Shown here one piece after another: positions 14,601 to 24,551 of a stretch of DNA of 64,000 bases. Under the pieces are notes generated by a model. It had not been told where the DNA came from. It did no database searches and saw nothing but the letters and a program-made list of their open reading frames with translations. The DNA comes from Blastobasis lacticolella (lineage: Eukaryota > Arthropoda > Insecta > Lepidoptera > Blastobasidae): NCBI GenBank assembly GCA_905147135.1, contig LR990041.1:11035907-11099906 (forward strand), given 5' to 3'. Each line of letters begins with the position of its first letter. Position 1 is the first letter of the stretch. The position numbers were made by a program, and so were the translations under genes.

Positions 14601-17600
14601 TTGTTTTTCAGTACTAGCATGGGCTATCCTTCCATTCGATTTTAATGTAAACTTTGGAGCCTACTATTTCCGGTCATGGCGACTCCTAACGATAGTCAAT
14701 TCATTGCTGTTCATCATCGCAGCATTCCTAATGATGCTAGGTCCTGAAAGCCCGAAGTATTTGGTTGCGCAAGGGAAGCACGACGAAGCGCTGGCAGTAT
14801 TACAAACATTTTATGCAAGGAATAAGAGGAAATCTCCTGAAGATTTTCCGGTAAGTTTCCGTCCGGTGAAAATTTGTCTTGATGCTTGCCTATTCTCCTC
14901 ATGCATAGCGCATAGTTTGTTGTCACTGGTAAATTCATATTTCAATATTTCAGGTGAAAATGCTGATTATGCCCGACAACTCTGAACAGAAACGTAGTTT
15001 TCTCACTTCTTTAAAGGAGCAATCACTGCCGTTATTCAAGCCGCCATTACTGAAGTGGATGGCTCTCACTGGATTTCTCTTATTCGGAATATTTGCAACG
15101 TAAGTTACCTAACCTACCAGTTTACGTGTAGTAACAGGTAGAGCGTGAGCTAGAGCAAAATATAGCACCAGCCATGGTCCAATTTCTTTGCACCAGCCTC
15201 ATCAGCACTGTTCAGGATCGACATGAGTGGCGTCTTTTGGTGTCGGAGGCCAAGATACTCTTTAGCTCGCTCAGTCAGTAAGTAAGCATCATCCATGGAC
15301 GTCTGTCGTAATAGGTGACTGTCATAGAGGCAGACCATCTATTACCTTCGTAAACGATTCGTAAACCAGAAAATGAGCAGCAGCGTTTTCTGTTGAGTAT
15401 TTTCAACACTGCTCTCTCCAATACACTTGCCAAGCGTGGAAAATATGGCAATGCCAACAAGTGGCCATGTGGTGACCGGCAGAGTAGAATAGCACCAACC
15501 CACAATACACAAGTCGTACAAGGCGACTAATGTTTTCGAGGCAAAACTTCTAGAGTCTCCGTAAGCTGGAAAATGAGTAGCAGCGTTTACCATTCCAACT
15601 AAACTCAAAAATTTTCAACTCCAACCCGCCTGCCAAGCATGGAGATTATGACAATAACTTCCACTGAAGTGGATGTGGCTCATGTCCAGTAGCGGACCGT
15701 TATGTGCTGTTGATGATGATGATGATGAAAAAGTAACCACGGTTCATAATCATTTAATTTAAAAGTCGGTCGTCGTCTAATGAAATGAAAGACTACATAA
15801 CGAGGCTTGTATTTTACAGGCTTTTACTTAGTTTCACAAGCCGCCATGCCTGTTCCTAATAAAAATTTGCAATTATTTAAGAATTTAATGTAGATTTTAC
15901 AATCCAATTTCAGATTAAACGGTCTGTACGTCTGGATCCCGGATATATTGAACAGAGTATTCACTGGATCCGAGCCGGGGTTGACGGCGTGTGGGGTCAT
16001 AGCTCAAAGACTTAACGAGGTAAGTTAGAAATAATATTATTCACGTGTTTCTGTTTTCTGCCTATATATCTTCTTTCTTATGTCCAGCGCTTCTTAGACT
16101 GAATTTTTACCACGTTCTTAATCCGAAAAATAAAAGCAGATGATTGCGTTGCGACAAAGTTGCGCAAATTTTAAACGGATAGCACTTAGGTAGTTATTTT
16201 TCGATTTCAAATTAGGTTTCCCAATTAAGAAAAATAAAGATAGAAACTACCTTAGGAATCGACTGAATTCTTTCTTCTAAATTTGAAGCTTGTTGATTGC
16301 CTAAAAACTAGTTCAGACGGACTTCTATGTTTAGTGAAAACGAGTAAGGATAGGAGCAGGAACGGCACTCGATTTTCGTTCTGGGTTGTTAGGTGCTGCT
16401 AAAACCTAATAGCCCATACCTAACCATTGATTTGGTCTCCTTTACATCACAAAGTAGTTACCTTACCTATCTAGAATATATCCAAACATGCTCCACATTT
16501 ACGGAAGAGTTTACAATAATTTCGTAATCTCCACGCTTAGCAGTTGGGTTCCATCACAGTGTTAAAAGTTGTTAGAAAACTGCGCTGCCCTTTTCGGTCT
16601 GGAATAGCAGCTAGGTCTGCCCCTAAAACATCAGTCACGTCAGTGTTGATGCTTTAATCTACTCTTATCTGCCGAACACCCCACACCTATATCTATAATA
16701 GTTTCTTACCCATTTTCCTCTTGTATTCGCAGACGGCTGGAGATGGAGGAGAATGCGACGACTCGATAGAAGTAATAACGTTCATAATCAACGTTGTAGC
16801 AAGCTTCACATGCGCAGTGCTGGCTCTAGCCGCGAGTTCATTGGTGAAATTTATTGGAAAGAAGGCCTTACTTGTCATAATGTACCTCTTGATTGGCACA
16901 TTTTGCGTTCTCGTGAATTTCATAACGAATAACTTTGTGTTTGCCGCGCTGCTGTCATCGATGACCCTAATGGGATGCGCTATTGGGCCCGTCAACGCTT
17001 TTGGGGTGGAGATTTTCCCAACACAGTACAGGTGAGTGCTTGCTACTGGGTCGTTTGGTCACCTTTGTAAATAAGTCAACCTTATCGAAATCAAAAGACA
17101 ACGATGCTCACTCAAAAATGAGCAGCCGAATATGGAGTCCAACTTTAATAGGCACTATTAGCTATTGCTAACTTATCAGCCTCCCTGGGTAAAAAAACGA
17201 GGCTATTAAATGTTTTTTCTGGGTGTCCTGTAAATTCTACCGTAATATGTATCTAAGTAATATTTATTGTACCTACTTTCGCGAACTGAGTAGCGTCGTA
17301 GTGGCATAGAATCACGTGTCCTGATGATTCCTGTTCCGTTACGGAACTCCTAGACGCTTTCTAATCTACTTATTTCGCACATTAGTTCCTGTCAGACAGC
17401 ATGATAGCACTTACTTATCTAATGTTACGTTTGCGATACTCGGGTAAGTATCTATCTAACAGTCCATACATACAAGAAACGATAAAATTATTTGGGCGAA
17501 ATTACCATCTGTATTGACTGTATTGATAAATGGATGTTTATGTACCTATTATATAATATTATCATCATATAAAATTAATCATTCATAATCAAGCGGGCTG

Positions 17601-19728
17601 TAAAAGTGATTGCTACCTTTATGGTATAAAAATTGAGAATAGTTATATTACCTATTTTATATTCCATGGATTACATGCTTAAATATTTTAATCTCTTTTA
17701 TCAGATAATATCATACCGATATCCACAAACAAATACTGATAGATGCATGTATTATGCATGTTATTCTTGAATTTAGATACAACAGATATTTTGTGTTGAC
17801 AATATTGCGTTGAGAAAATAGTTACGAGGTATTATGATATCCTACGGCCCTACGCTCCATCACACGGAAACCGTGAGCGAACGGTCGGCAGTTCAGGTTA
17901 CCCGTCTCATGCACTAAACCGCGTAATACTAACCGCAACTATCTACGTGCGGTTTTTCTCGTGACGCACAGATTCCATCCTTGATTTTAGCCCACTCTTG
18001 GGTCGCATAGGATTACCCGCTGAGCAAATCTGAAAATTGTTTGAAAATTTCATCAAAATCTATTTTTAGAACAACACAAGAATTTTTGGTAGAACTTTAG
18101 TCGCGTTCCAAAATAGATAAATATGGTTTTGGGCACCAACAACACCACATTCTCGCTACTTGTAGTAAGTAGGTAATCAATTAATGTCGCGAGGGCTCGA
18201 CGTCCGCTTTGCCCTTGGCCTTGAAACACCCATTTCTTATGGGTTTATGTGTGTAGAGCGTATAATATTAATACTTAATTAATGTTTACAGGGGCATGGC
18301 CATCAGCCTGGCGATGATGTTCGGGCGGCTGGGCTCCGTGGTGGGCACCAACGTGGCGGGGCTCCTGCTCAACTCCGTCTGCGAGGCCACATTTTTCGTC
18401 TTCGGCGGACTTCTCATATGTGAGTTGTTTAAAAGTTTTTTTTTATATTAGACAAGACAGGCATTTGACCGCCATCTCACCTATTGGTAAGTGACAATGC
18501 GGCCTAAGATGGAGCATATCCGTCATAGAACAGCCTATTCAGTCTAGCCTTGAAGGCATCCAGGTTCAATATACCCACTTCTGGTTGCTACAATATCCTT
18601 AAGGCATATCAAGTGGACCAGTGGGTCACCTCTGTCGCGGTCAATTTTTTTTCACGTCAATGCTTCTTTTCAACAAGCATCCTTGCCGTTGTCACCCACA
18701 TAAGTTGCTTTTGCACAGCATTCATTACGAATTTATAGGTATGTAAGTACAGCATCGCCTAATCCTGAAACTGGCCATGTGGGGGCAGAATATATTAGCA
18801 ACAACTTCTTACATTCGTAGGTGCTGTACAAGACGACTAATGATTATAAAGCAAAAGTTCTAGAGTGTCTGTAGGCTGGAAAATGGGAAGCAGCGCTTTC
18901 CATTGTTATATTTACAACACTGCGCTCTTCAACCCGCCTGCCAAGCGTGGAGATTATAGCAATAACCTCCCCTGTCTCTGCAGTGGAGTGTTATGGGCTG
19001 TTGATGATAATGATTGTCGTGGTCAAAAATGTGCACGTGCACAGAATCGAATTTCCCAGCCAAAGCTTACCAGCCTGTTTATAAGCCGACGAGCACATTG
19101 TATTGTATGTTTTGACAAAAACGGAAACGCAGAACTTCCGCTAGGGGCGTCATTCCGTGGACATAGGGGTGGCCGCACTACCTTAAAGCCTGGTCCACAC
19201 GGCACAAACTTATGCTTGCACAGCGCATTTGTACAAACGAAGTTTGCGCAAACGGATCGTGTAAACGTCAAATTTTAAATTAGCAAATTTGACGCCAACT
19301 TAAAATTTGACGTCTATACGATTCGTTTGCGCAAACTTCCTTTGTACAAACGCACTGTGCAAGCATAAGATTGTGACGAGTGGATCCGGCTTTAGAAAAT
19401 AATTTAATACAGGCTGAAAATTAAAGCACACTTTCAACCTAGGTATTACCTGAACGCAGCGTAGTTACAAAAGTCATTCGCCAATCGCCGCACCCGCGCT
19501 ACCCGTATATTTATTTTTCTCTTTGTTTGGATTTTGATGTTGTCTTTTATAAAAAAATTAAGTTCTTTTGTTATGCAGCTGATACAAGTAAATTTCTTGA
19601 TCTAATATTTTTCCCCTTTTGTTCCAGTTTGCGGCTTCCTCTCGTTCCTCCTGCCGAGGTCGCAGCCACCACCGACAAAAAGCCGGATGTCCATAAAAAG
19701 TCCAAATTCTTTAAATACTCGATTATAG
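2655..19728 (+). CDS. SV2-like major facilitator transporter, intact copy
   Basis: Ten exons join in frame: 2655-2742, 3948-4109, 13266-13428, 13931-14052, 14612-14850, 14954-15099, 15914-16019, 16733-17031, 18292-18419, 19628-19728 (stop TAG). Total is 1554 nt, 517 residues, and every intron is GT-AG with matching phase. The N-terminus carries LEDALTVVGFGRYN, the usual SV2/SVOP-type entry into helix 1. MFS motif A, GYLVDTKGRK, is at residues 93-102 between helices 2 and 3; FIGEITPR follows in exon 4; PESPKYL is at about 223-229 after helix 6. Length and hydrophobic pattern fit a 12-helix membrane transporter, with a short loop (TAGDGGECDD) rather than the large lumenal loop of vertebrate SV2. 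The substrate cannot be told. The start ATG was chosen because it gives the family-like N-terminus and is conserved in the duplicate. Intron 2 (about 9.2 kb) is filled with repeats. Insect relatives are usually called synaptic vesicle glycoprotein 2B-like; this family assignment is from memory. Confidence 0.9.
3105..3352 (-). mobile_element. tRNA-derived SINE in intron 1, head mostly deleted
   Basis: Reverse-oriented SINE body with the landmarks CTCAGAAGAGTCATTGG and GGTAACC/TGTTAACAGGGG-type segments. The orthologous insertion in unit B (25235-25532) keeps the tRNA-like head, of which only the last bases remain here. Its presence at the same place in both units dates the insertion before the duplication. 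Confidence 0.65.
4165..4290 (-). repeat. Interspersed repeat related to 18440-18730
   Basis: The segment CCTTCAAGGC...GAATAGGCTGTTC...GACAGGCATG...GGCGGTCAAATG is the reverse-oriented relative of a repeat found in intron 9 of both transporter copies (18440-18730 and 42150-42400) and partly near 25620. It is non-coding and its class is not known to me. Confidence 0.4.
4497..4615. repeat. Foldback MITE, about 119 bp
   Basis: Arms of about 40 bp are inverted copies: left TCAATGAAATTGTGTAGACG and right its near reverse complement ending at 4615. They continue through GAAACCAATAT on both sides, leaving a loop of about 35 bp. It lies in intron 2. A target duplication was not resolved. Confidence 0.65.
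4616..8736. other. Intron 2 stretch without recognised gene
   Basis: AT-rich intron sequence. Open frames here are short and lack any family motif. The part from about 6880 to 8736 is collinear with 29640-30890 of unit B, so it is ancestral intron. A piece at 5640-5720 (CCGGCGCGACTTCGTTCGC) repeats at 9080-9140 and 31160-31220, a dispersed repeat of unknown class. Confidence 0.45.
8737..9720 (+). mobile_element. Degenerate non-LTR reverse transcriptase in intron 2
   Basis: Frames read as fragments of a non-LTR reverse transcriptase: NRPVSVLPALSEKI near 8920-8960 (the YRPISLLP-like block), LSKAFDCVHYDTLVRKL near 9315-9370, IPQGSILGPF near 9480-9510 and FAGDTS near 9565-9585 in place of FADDTS, so the catalytic aspartate is altered. 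Frameshifts and stops separate the blocks. The same fragment lies at 30895-31590 in unit B, so it was inserted before the duplication. Confidence 0.7.
9721..11175. other. Intron 2 stretch without recognised gene
   Basis: AT-rich, no convincing coding region. A 120-codon open frame at 10323-10685 shows no family motif and contains several repeats of GACAATTAT/CCGACA-type words; it is judged chance. The segment is absent from unit B, whose intron 2 is deleted here. Confidence 0.4.
11176..11430 (+). repeat. GAT-tailed interspersed repeat, copy 1
   Basis: A repeat of about 260 bp with the conserved words GTACAAGGCGACTAATG, CAACCCGCCTGCCAA and GTGGACTGTTATRGGCTG, ending in a GATGAT run. Related copies lie at 15458-15728, 18774-19015, 37560-37866, 41065-41325 and 42452-42690, all on the plus strand. 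It is non-coding and looks like the 3' end of a LINE or a SINE. This copy is private to unit A. Confidence 0.6.
11860..12170 (+). mobile_element. LINE 3' tail ending in an AAATA run
   Basis: Non-coding sequence ending in AAATAAATAAATAAATG, the simple-repeat tail common to Jockey-type LINEs. It contains CACCCGGAAACACCGC and similar GC-richer words that stand out from the intron. It is absent from unit B. No reverse transcriptase block remains. Confidence 0.4.
12895..13200 (+). mobile_element. tRNA-derived SINE in intron 2
   Basis: The head GTGGCGTAATGGCTAGTGGG with a degenerate B-box-like GCGAGTTCGCTCTCC is followed by the SINE body ACTTCTTCTGAGTTATGT and GGTCAGGTTCCCCTGTTAAC. It is the plus-strand relative of 25235-25532. 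Absent from the corresponding, deleted part of unit B. Confidence 0.6.
14330..14560 (-). mobile_element. Jockey-like LINE 3' end in intron 4
   Basis: On the minus strand a frame reads FDRTYLARTIRMWNELP and LDYDM, matching the C-terminal region of the better preserved copy at 55905-56570 (FERTFLARTIRMWNELP). A T-rich stretch at 14310-14330 is its poly-A end. The unit B counterpart is 36425-36690, so the insertion predates the duplication. Confidence 0.6.
15458..15728 (+). repeat. GAT-tailed interspersed repeat, copy 2
   Basis: Same repeat as 11176-11430, starting near GGCCATGTGGTGACCGGCAG and ending in the run GATGATGATGATGATG. It lies in intron 6. The unit B intron has the orthologous copy at 37560-37866. 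Confidence 0.6.
18440..18730 (+). repeat. Interspersed repeat in intron 9
   Basis: GACAAGACAGGCATTTGACCG followed by GCGGCCTAAGATGGAGCAT and GCCTTGAAGGCATCCAG. Orthologous copy at 42150-42400 and a reversed relative at 4165-4290. Non-coding; class unknown to me. Confidence 0.45.
18774..19015 (+). repeat. GAT-tailed interspersed repeat, copy 3
   Basis: Contains GTACAAGACGACTAATG, CAACCCGCCTGCCAAGCG and GTTATGGGCTGTTGATGA, as in the other copies. It lies in intron 9; the orthologue in unit B is 42452-42690. Confidence 0.55.
19186..19392. repeat. Palindromic MITE with TA target duplication
   Basis: About 100-bp arms are inverted copies. The left begins AAGCCTGGTCCACAC and the right ends GTGGATCCGGCTT; both contain TTTGCGCAAACG and GACGTCAAATTTTAA. 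TA dinucleotides at 19184-19185 and 19393-19394 flank the 207-bp element, as in Tc1/mariner-type MITEs. The unit B copy at 42870-43711 is split by another transposon. The element predates the duplication. Confidence 0.75.
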
Positions 19729-19758
19729 ATACTCCGCAATTAAGTTTATTTTTAAGAT

Positions 19759-19764
19759 AATAAA
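19759..19764 (+). terminator. Polyadenylation signal AATAAA of the transporter
   Basis: AATAAA lies 30 bp after the TAG stop of exon 10. The pseudogene copy keeps the same signal at 47753-47758. Confidence 0.6.
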
Positions 19765-20209
19765 TGTACTTTTGTACTTACTCAAATAAGTTTATTTTTT
19801 AATATCTTGTTGTTACAAGCCACTCAAGCATGAAGTATTAAGAGTTTAGATTCTACAGAAAGGATGCGGTCTTGGCATGGGGTACTGGATTGAGTTCTCT
19901 GTGTTCTGCATATTTCTGTTAGACCATAAAGAAGTGAAGATCATGCAATCTCATAGATTACACAAAACTCTAAACTCCAGACAGTATAAACGTTTACGAA
20001 AAAATATTACAAAATGTTTAATTATAAATATATTATTATTACTCAAATATCTTCGTCTCTATTGATAATTATAACAATAATATAAAATTGTCATAGATAA
20101 ATTACTTACTTAATCTATAAATTATTGAAATATATAATTTTGGTAATTAATTACATATTTACGACTTATTGTAATATATCCAGTTACTATACTACAATTA
20201 CCCCTTTTT

Positions 20210-20760
20210 TTATTATTTAGGCAGGCAGGCGGCAGACGAACTGCCTGAACTGCCTGACGAAAAACGGCCACGGTCGACCAGGACATCTGCAACCTAAGGA
20301 AAGCAGATGCGATACCGGTCTTTGACCTACCTGTAGATTGACTTTGAAGAACCCCATGTCATAGTGCAAAGGGATGACTTCGTGCGATAAAAAGGCTCGC
20401 GATTACGTTAGTGGCATCGTCCATAATGTTAATTAAATCTATCCCATTGTCAGTGGGTCCGGCGGCGGAAAAGTAACGGAGGTACCAAACTAGACTAAAC
20501 ACAGAGAGCCAACGTCTCTCCAGAGAACAGATTCAAACCTGTGTTGGTAGGTGACCCCAATCCAGTCTGATAGTATCGTACCAGTACCAGGGGATCGTTG
20601 ACAATATAAATAGCCCGGCGTTGGATAGAATCAAGTGGATGGAGTTGGTATAGAGGTGCACCAGCCCATAGGTGGGAGCTGTACTCCATATGTCGACGCC
20701 AAGGACCCCGATACTCTTCGAGATGGTAAGAAACAGTGGCACTACATCAAATGGTTTTTT
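20210..20760 (-). mobile_element. Jockey-like LINE 3' region at the end of unit A
   Basis: On the minus strand, frames read ISKSIGVLGVDI, then a decayed YGLVHLYTNS stretch, matching the C-terminal portion of the reverse transcriptase family found intact at 55963-56568 (HLWAGETADLLNPLDSVQRRAVRIV). The same fragment closes unit B at 48210-48710. It therefore lay inside the duplicated segment. Confidence 0.6.
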
Positions 20761-20779
20761 TTTTCGATGTGATTAAAGT

Positions 20780-21170
20780 GTACAAGATTTCGTTTGCACT
20801 TCTCCCGATGTTCGGCATCCTCGCGTCGTAAGCCGTTGCCTCTCGCATCCAAATCAGCGATGTCAATCCATCGCTTCTTGGGTCGCCTATTTCCAACATA
20901 TCCCTGGGCCTTACGCAATACGTGATCAAATCAACCCAGCCGAGCCTCCTCGCGATTTTCTTATACGCGATATCCCTCACGCCTAGACTGCCACGGATGT
21001 ACTTGTTATGTACTCGATTGAGTCGCGTACACCGCACATACACCGCAGCATTTGCATTTCATGTGATTCGTCAGGGCTGACCATTAATGTCCATGTCTCG
21101 TAGCCATAGAGCATTACAGGTCTAATTATTAGACCTGTGATGCTCTATTGTACATAGGCCCTTTGAATTT
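20780..21170 (-). mobile_element. RTE-like LINE C-terminal fragment
   Basis: The minus-strand frame reads RLNRVHNKYIRGSLGVRDIA followed by ARRLGWVDLIT, then DPRSDGLTSLIWMREATAYD, a decayed RTE C-terminus related to 1-1050 and 50880-51345. It lies just outside the duplicated unit and separates two Jockey-like fragments. Confidence 0.55.
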
Positions 21171-21187
21171 AACTTGGAATTGGAATT

Positions 21188-21738
21188 TTAGTCACTGGAG
21201 ATGTCGACACCTAGGATATGTATGCTCTTAGAGATGGTAAGCGGTGTATCCTGGAACTGAGGAGCTACAACAAATGGAGTTTTCTTGGCAGTGAACGCGC
21301 ATACTTGTGTCTTAGTGGGGTTGAATTGGACTAGATTTAGTCGTCCCCAATCGGAGATTCTAGATAAAGTACTCTCGATTTTAGACACAAGTACTTCGCG
21401 ACTTTCCTCCACTATGGCACGAGGTATATTCGCACGACCCGTATAAAAGGCGTCTCCAGTACTGCCATCCGCATAGCAATGAATGCCGTCAATGGACAGC
21501 ATATCATTGATATGAAAGAGGAACAGAGTTGGAAACAGCACCGAGCCTTGCGGGACACCAGCATTAATGTCCAAGCTATCGGAGCAACAGCCGTCAACTA
21601 CGGCTTTAATGCATCTGCTGGACGAAAATCTAGGTACCCACTTGCACAATCCCTCGGGAAGCCCGTATGATGGTAACTTGGATAGAAGACACCTATGCCA
21701 GACCCGATCGAACGCCTTCGCTATATCTAGGCTAACAG
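21188..21738 (-). mobile_element. Jockey-like reverse transcriptase core, inactivated
   Basis: The minus-strand frame keeps about 180 residues of a non-LTR reverse transcriptase: LDIAKAFDRVWHRCLLSKL (finger/palm block), NAGVPQGSVL, then CYADGS where YADD is expected, then LNLVQFNPTKTQVCAF and ISKSIHILGVDI. The catalytic second aspartate is replaced, so this copy is dead even where the frame is open. It is truncated at the 5' side where the Penelope-like element begins. Confidence 0.75.
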
Positions 21739-22099
21739 CTAAATAGAATAATAGAAAAAACATTAAAATTACACAACAGCCGAAATTAGTGTCCTTCGAT
21801 GTAAAGAATTTGTTCACAAGTGTACCAGTCAAAGAGTGCCTTCAAATTATAAATGAAAATATTTGTCAATTTAACTTGAAGCACAAAAAATAATAGACTT
21901 AGAGGCAGCCATCAAAATTTGTTAAGATCAAAATACTTTCATATGGAACAAACAAACATACAAGCAAATGAAAGGTTTAGCAATGAGTAGACCTCTCTGC
22001 GTCTCCTCTATGCGCTGACATTTACATGGAAAATTTTGAAAAATATATTTTAAAATCGAGATTCCGTGAACACCTACAATATTGGTACAGGCATGGTAC

Positions 22100-23108
22100 C
22101 ATGGACTTACTACCCAAAGGGACTGCGCACTGCTTTGACTAAAACCGGTCAGAGCGAGAGTCACCATCGATAGTCCTGTGTCCCTTTCTAGTGTTGCCAC
22201 CATTGTTGATGCAAATTCCGAATTACTTTTATTATTTGGCGCGGACACCGACCTCAGGGCCAGGCAGAGCTGGACCGGGTGCAATCTGAAGGTCATTTTT
22301 TCACCAGGGTCCAGCCCAAGCTTACCCTGCTACTCGGAAACTATTGGCCCTAGAACACTAGTTCCTAGAGTGAAATGATAGCACTCCTCGAGATCATCAT
22401 TTCGTATGACAGCTGTCAAAATTAAATCTTTTATAACTCGGTACCCATTGGTCCTAAAAAACTAGTTTCTAGAGAGAAATGATAGTACTTGTTGAGATCT
22501 ACATTTCACATGACAGCTGTCAAACTTAGAATTGTTGTAACTCGGAAACGATTGGCCCTAGGACACTAGTTCTTAAAGTGAAATGATAGTACTCATCGAG
22601 ATCTACATTTCGGATGACAGTTCTTTTATCTCTTTAGAAACTAGTGTTCTAGAACCAATGGGTTCCGAGTTATAACACATTTAAATTTGACAGCTGTCAC
22701 CCGAAATGTAGATATCGACGAGTACTATAACTTCTCTTTAGAAACTAGTTTTGTAGGATAAATCGTTACCGAACTCTTTTATCTGTTTTGTGGAACAAAA
22801 AGTCGTAGGTTAATAATTATGTCGACTCGACGTTTGTCGGAGAAACGTTCAGTAGATCAAAAGGTATTTTGACAACTACTTTTCGGATTGTACGGATTAC
22901 CTCATAATAATACCAAATTCACGGTAAATATATTTCTCCAATAATGGCAACACCAAACATAACACTTGTCAATTTAGAATGACAGTGATTATGCCAATAA
23001 CATTGTGTTTACACTGTTAGAAAGGGACAAAGGACTATCGATGGTGACTCTCGCTCTGCCCGGTTTTAGCCAAAGCAGTGCGCAGTCCCTTTGGGTAGTA
23101 AGTCCATG
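22100..23108. mobile_element. Non-autonomous hAT-like element, 1009 bp
   Basis: Ends are inverted repeats of about 95 bp beginning CATGGACTTACTACCC. The flanks carry an exact 8-bp duplication CATGGTAC (22092-22099 and 23109-23116), as for hAT insertions. Removing it rejoins the Penelope RT frame across the YVDD box. The interior holds direct and inverted copies of a 104-bp repeat and no transposase. Confidence 0.85.
22335..22625 (+). repeat. Three 104-bp tandem units inside the hAT-like element
   Basis: The word ACTAGT recurs at 22357, 22461 and 22565, exactly 104 bp apart, each followed by AAATGATAG and, about 45 bp later, TGACAG(CTGTC). Further copies lie inverted at about 22625-22780, so the element can fold into a long hairpin built from the same unit. 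Confidence 0.75.
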
Positions 23109-23774
23109 CATGGTACAGATATGTCGATGACATATTGTGTCTGTAGACTGGAACGGATAACGACCTAAACAGTTTATTAGATTTTATGAACTCTTTCAAC
23201 CCTAATATTCAACTGACGATGAAAATTGGTCGATTGAAAAAAACGACGATTTGCAACGATAAAGATAAGATTCCCATTGAAAATCAAAGTGCAATCTATA
23301 GTCTGACATGTGACATGTGTGCTAAAATATACATAGGTCAAACAGGAAGTTTAAAACAAGAATAAACGAAAATGTAGCTAGCTGGAGAAAACCTCAACCT
23401 TTGCGGAACACCTTAATAAGGAAAACCATATTTTTAAGCCAGACAATGGCATAAAATACCTTCATATAGCTGGGAAAGAACGTAGACCGGATGGACTAGA
23501 AGCTGTAGAAGTGAACAGACTAAAGAAGGATAATATAATTAATGACCAAATTTCCATATCGACATCACCTATTTTAAATGACATACCTTCGGTATAATTT
23601 ATATTTTTTGCCATTTATTTAAATGTATAACAATTGACATACCAACTTAAAAATGTTTGACTACTTGTAATTTGTATTATGTTGACATACTGTTTCTCTG
23701 CACTGTGACATCCTAACATTATTGTATACCTACTGTCGCTACCTCAATTTAAATGATTATTTGTAGGTACCTAC

Positions 23775-24480
23775 TAGGGTTGCCACCCGTACTATAATAT
23801 ATAGTATCGTACTATATTTGAGTGATTTGTACTATATATTATAGAAAAATAATATAGTACGAAAAATACTATATTTTCATCGATAATACAACTGTGGACG
23901 TTTTTTATTTTATTTTGTAACAGGAACGCATGCCCATTGCCCAGCGCAGCATGGATATTTAAATATGAAAATTGAATTTAATAAACTCAACAAATTGAAA
24001 ATTTAAATTAAATATTAATCAAATATTGTTTTCTGTAGATATTGGATAAATTAACTGATGGACTAAATGGAACTATCGTTTTGTTTACACATGAAACTAG
24101 GTTATTGTATAGAAGTATACAGAATTTTTGATTTTCAGAAGCACAAGTTTCCTTGCTCGTAATTTCTTTTCTTCTCTCCATTCCTGCAACTTCCTACAAA
24201 CTACAACATTTATGGGAAGTATTTTTTCTGTAATAAATATAAAATTATGAGAAGAGAGGATTAGAGCATCGATTAATTTAATAAAAATTTCGACAGATAA
24301 TAAATAATAGTTGATTGTAGGCTAAAACCAAAAGTAACTAAAAATAAAATAGGTAAAAATAAATAGTTAATGTAAATGAATGTGTACTTTTTATTTAGCA
24401 AAATTTCCCAATAGTACTATTATTTTCTGCTATTAGATAAGAAAAATACTATATTTCTCCAAAAAAAGGTGGCAACCCTA
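23775..24480. mobile_element. Non-autonomous hAT-like element, 706 bp
   Basis: Terminal inverted repeats TAGGGTTGCCACC / GGTGGCAACCCTA, flanked by the exact 8-bp duplication GTACCTAC (23767-23774 and 24481-24488). It sits in the 3' part of the Penelope-like element. The interior is AT-rich with repeated GTACTATA/TATAGTAC words near the left end and has no open frame of note. Confidence 0.85.
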
Positions 24481-24514
24481 GTACCTACATATAGATTGTA
24501 AACAATATAAAATC

Positions 24515-24551
24515 ATTGCCTGAAGATGAGTAATTCGAAACCGGTTGCAAT
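24515..24551 (+). ncRNA. Hammerhead-ribozyme-like motif of the Penelope element
   Basis: The order ATTGC - CTGAAGAT - GAG/TTC mini stem - GAAA - CCGGTT - GCAAT is present. ATTGC (24515-24519) pairs with GCAAT (24547-24551) as the closing stem; CTGAAGA (24520-24526) and GAAA (24537-24540) match the catalytic core words; CCGG could form the very short stem III. Penelope-like elements are known to carry minimal hammerheads of this kind. The extra U after CTGAAGA departs from the canonical core, and cleavage activity is not shown. Confidence 0.5.

Larger units (their letters stand above)
2417..20818 (+). repeat. Tandem duplication, unit A (intact transporter)
   Basis: Homology with unit B (24652-48759) begins at ATTTATTCAACATAG just upstream of exon 1 and continues through all ten exons, most introns, the 3' flank and a Jockey-like fragment, fading near 20818. 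Exons differ by a few percent or less; introns carry private indels and insertions. Unit A is the copy with the intact gene and serves as the empty-site reference for insertions in unit B. Confidence 0.85.

Noticed and set aside
22335..22780. CRISPR array
   Set aside because: The 104-bp units have no repeat-spacer alternation and lie within a MITE in a eukaryotic genome.
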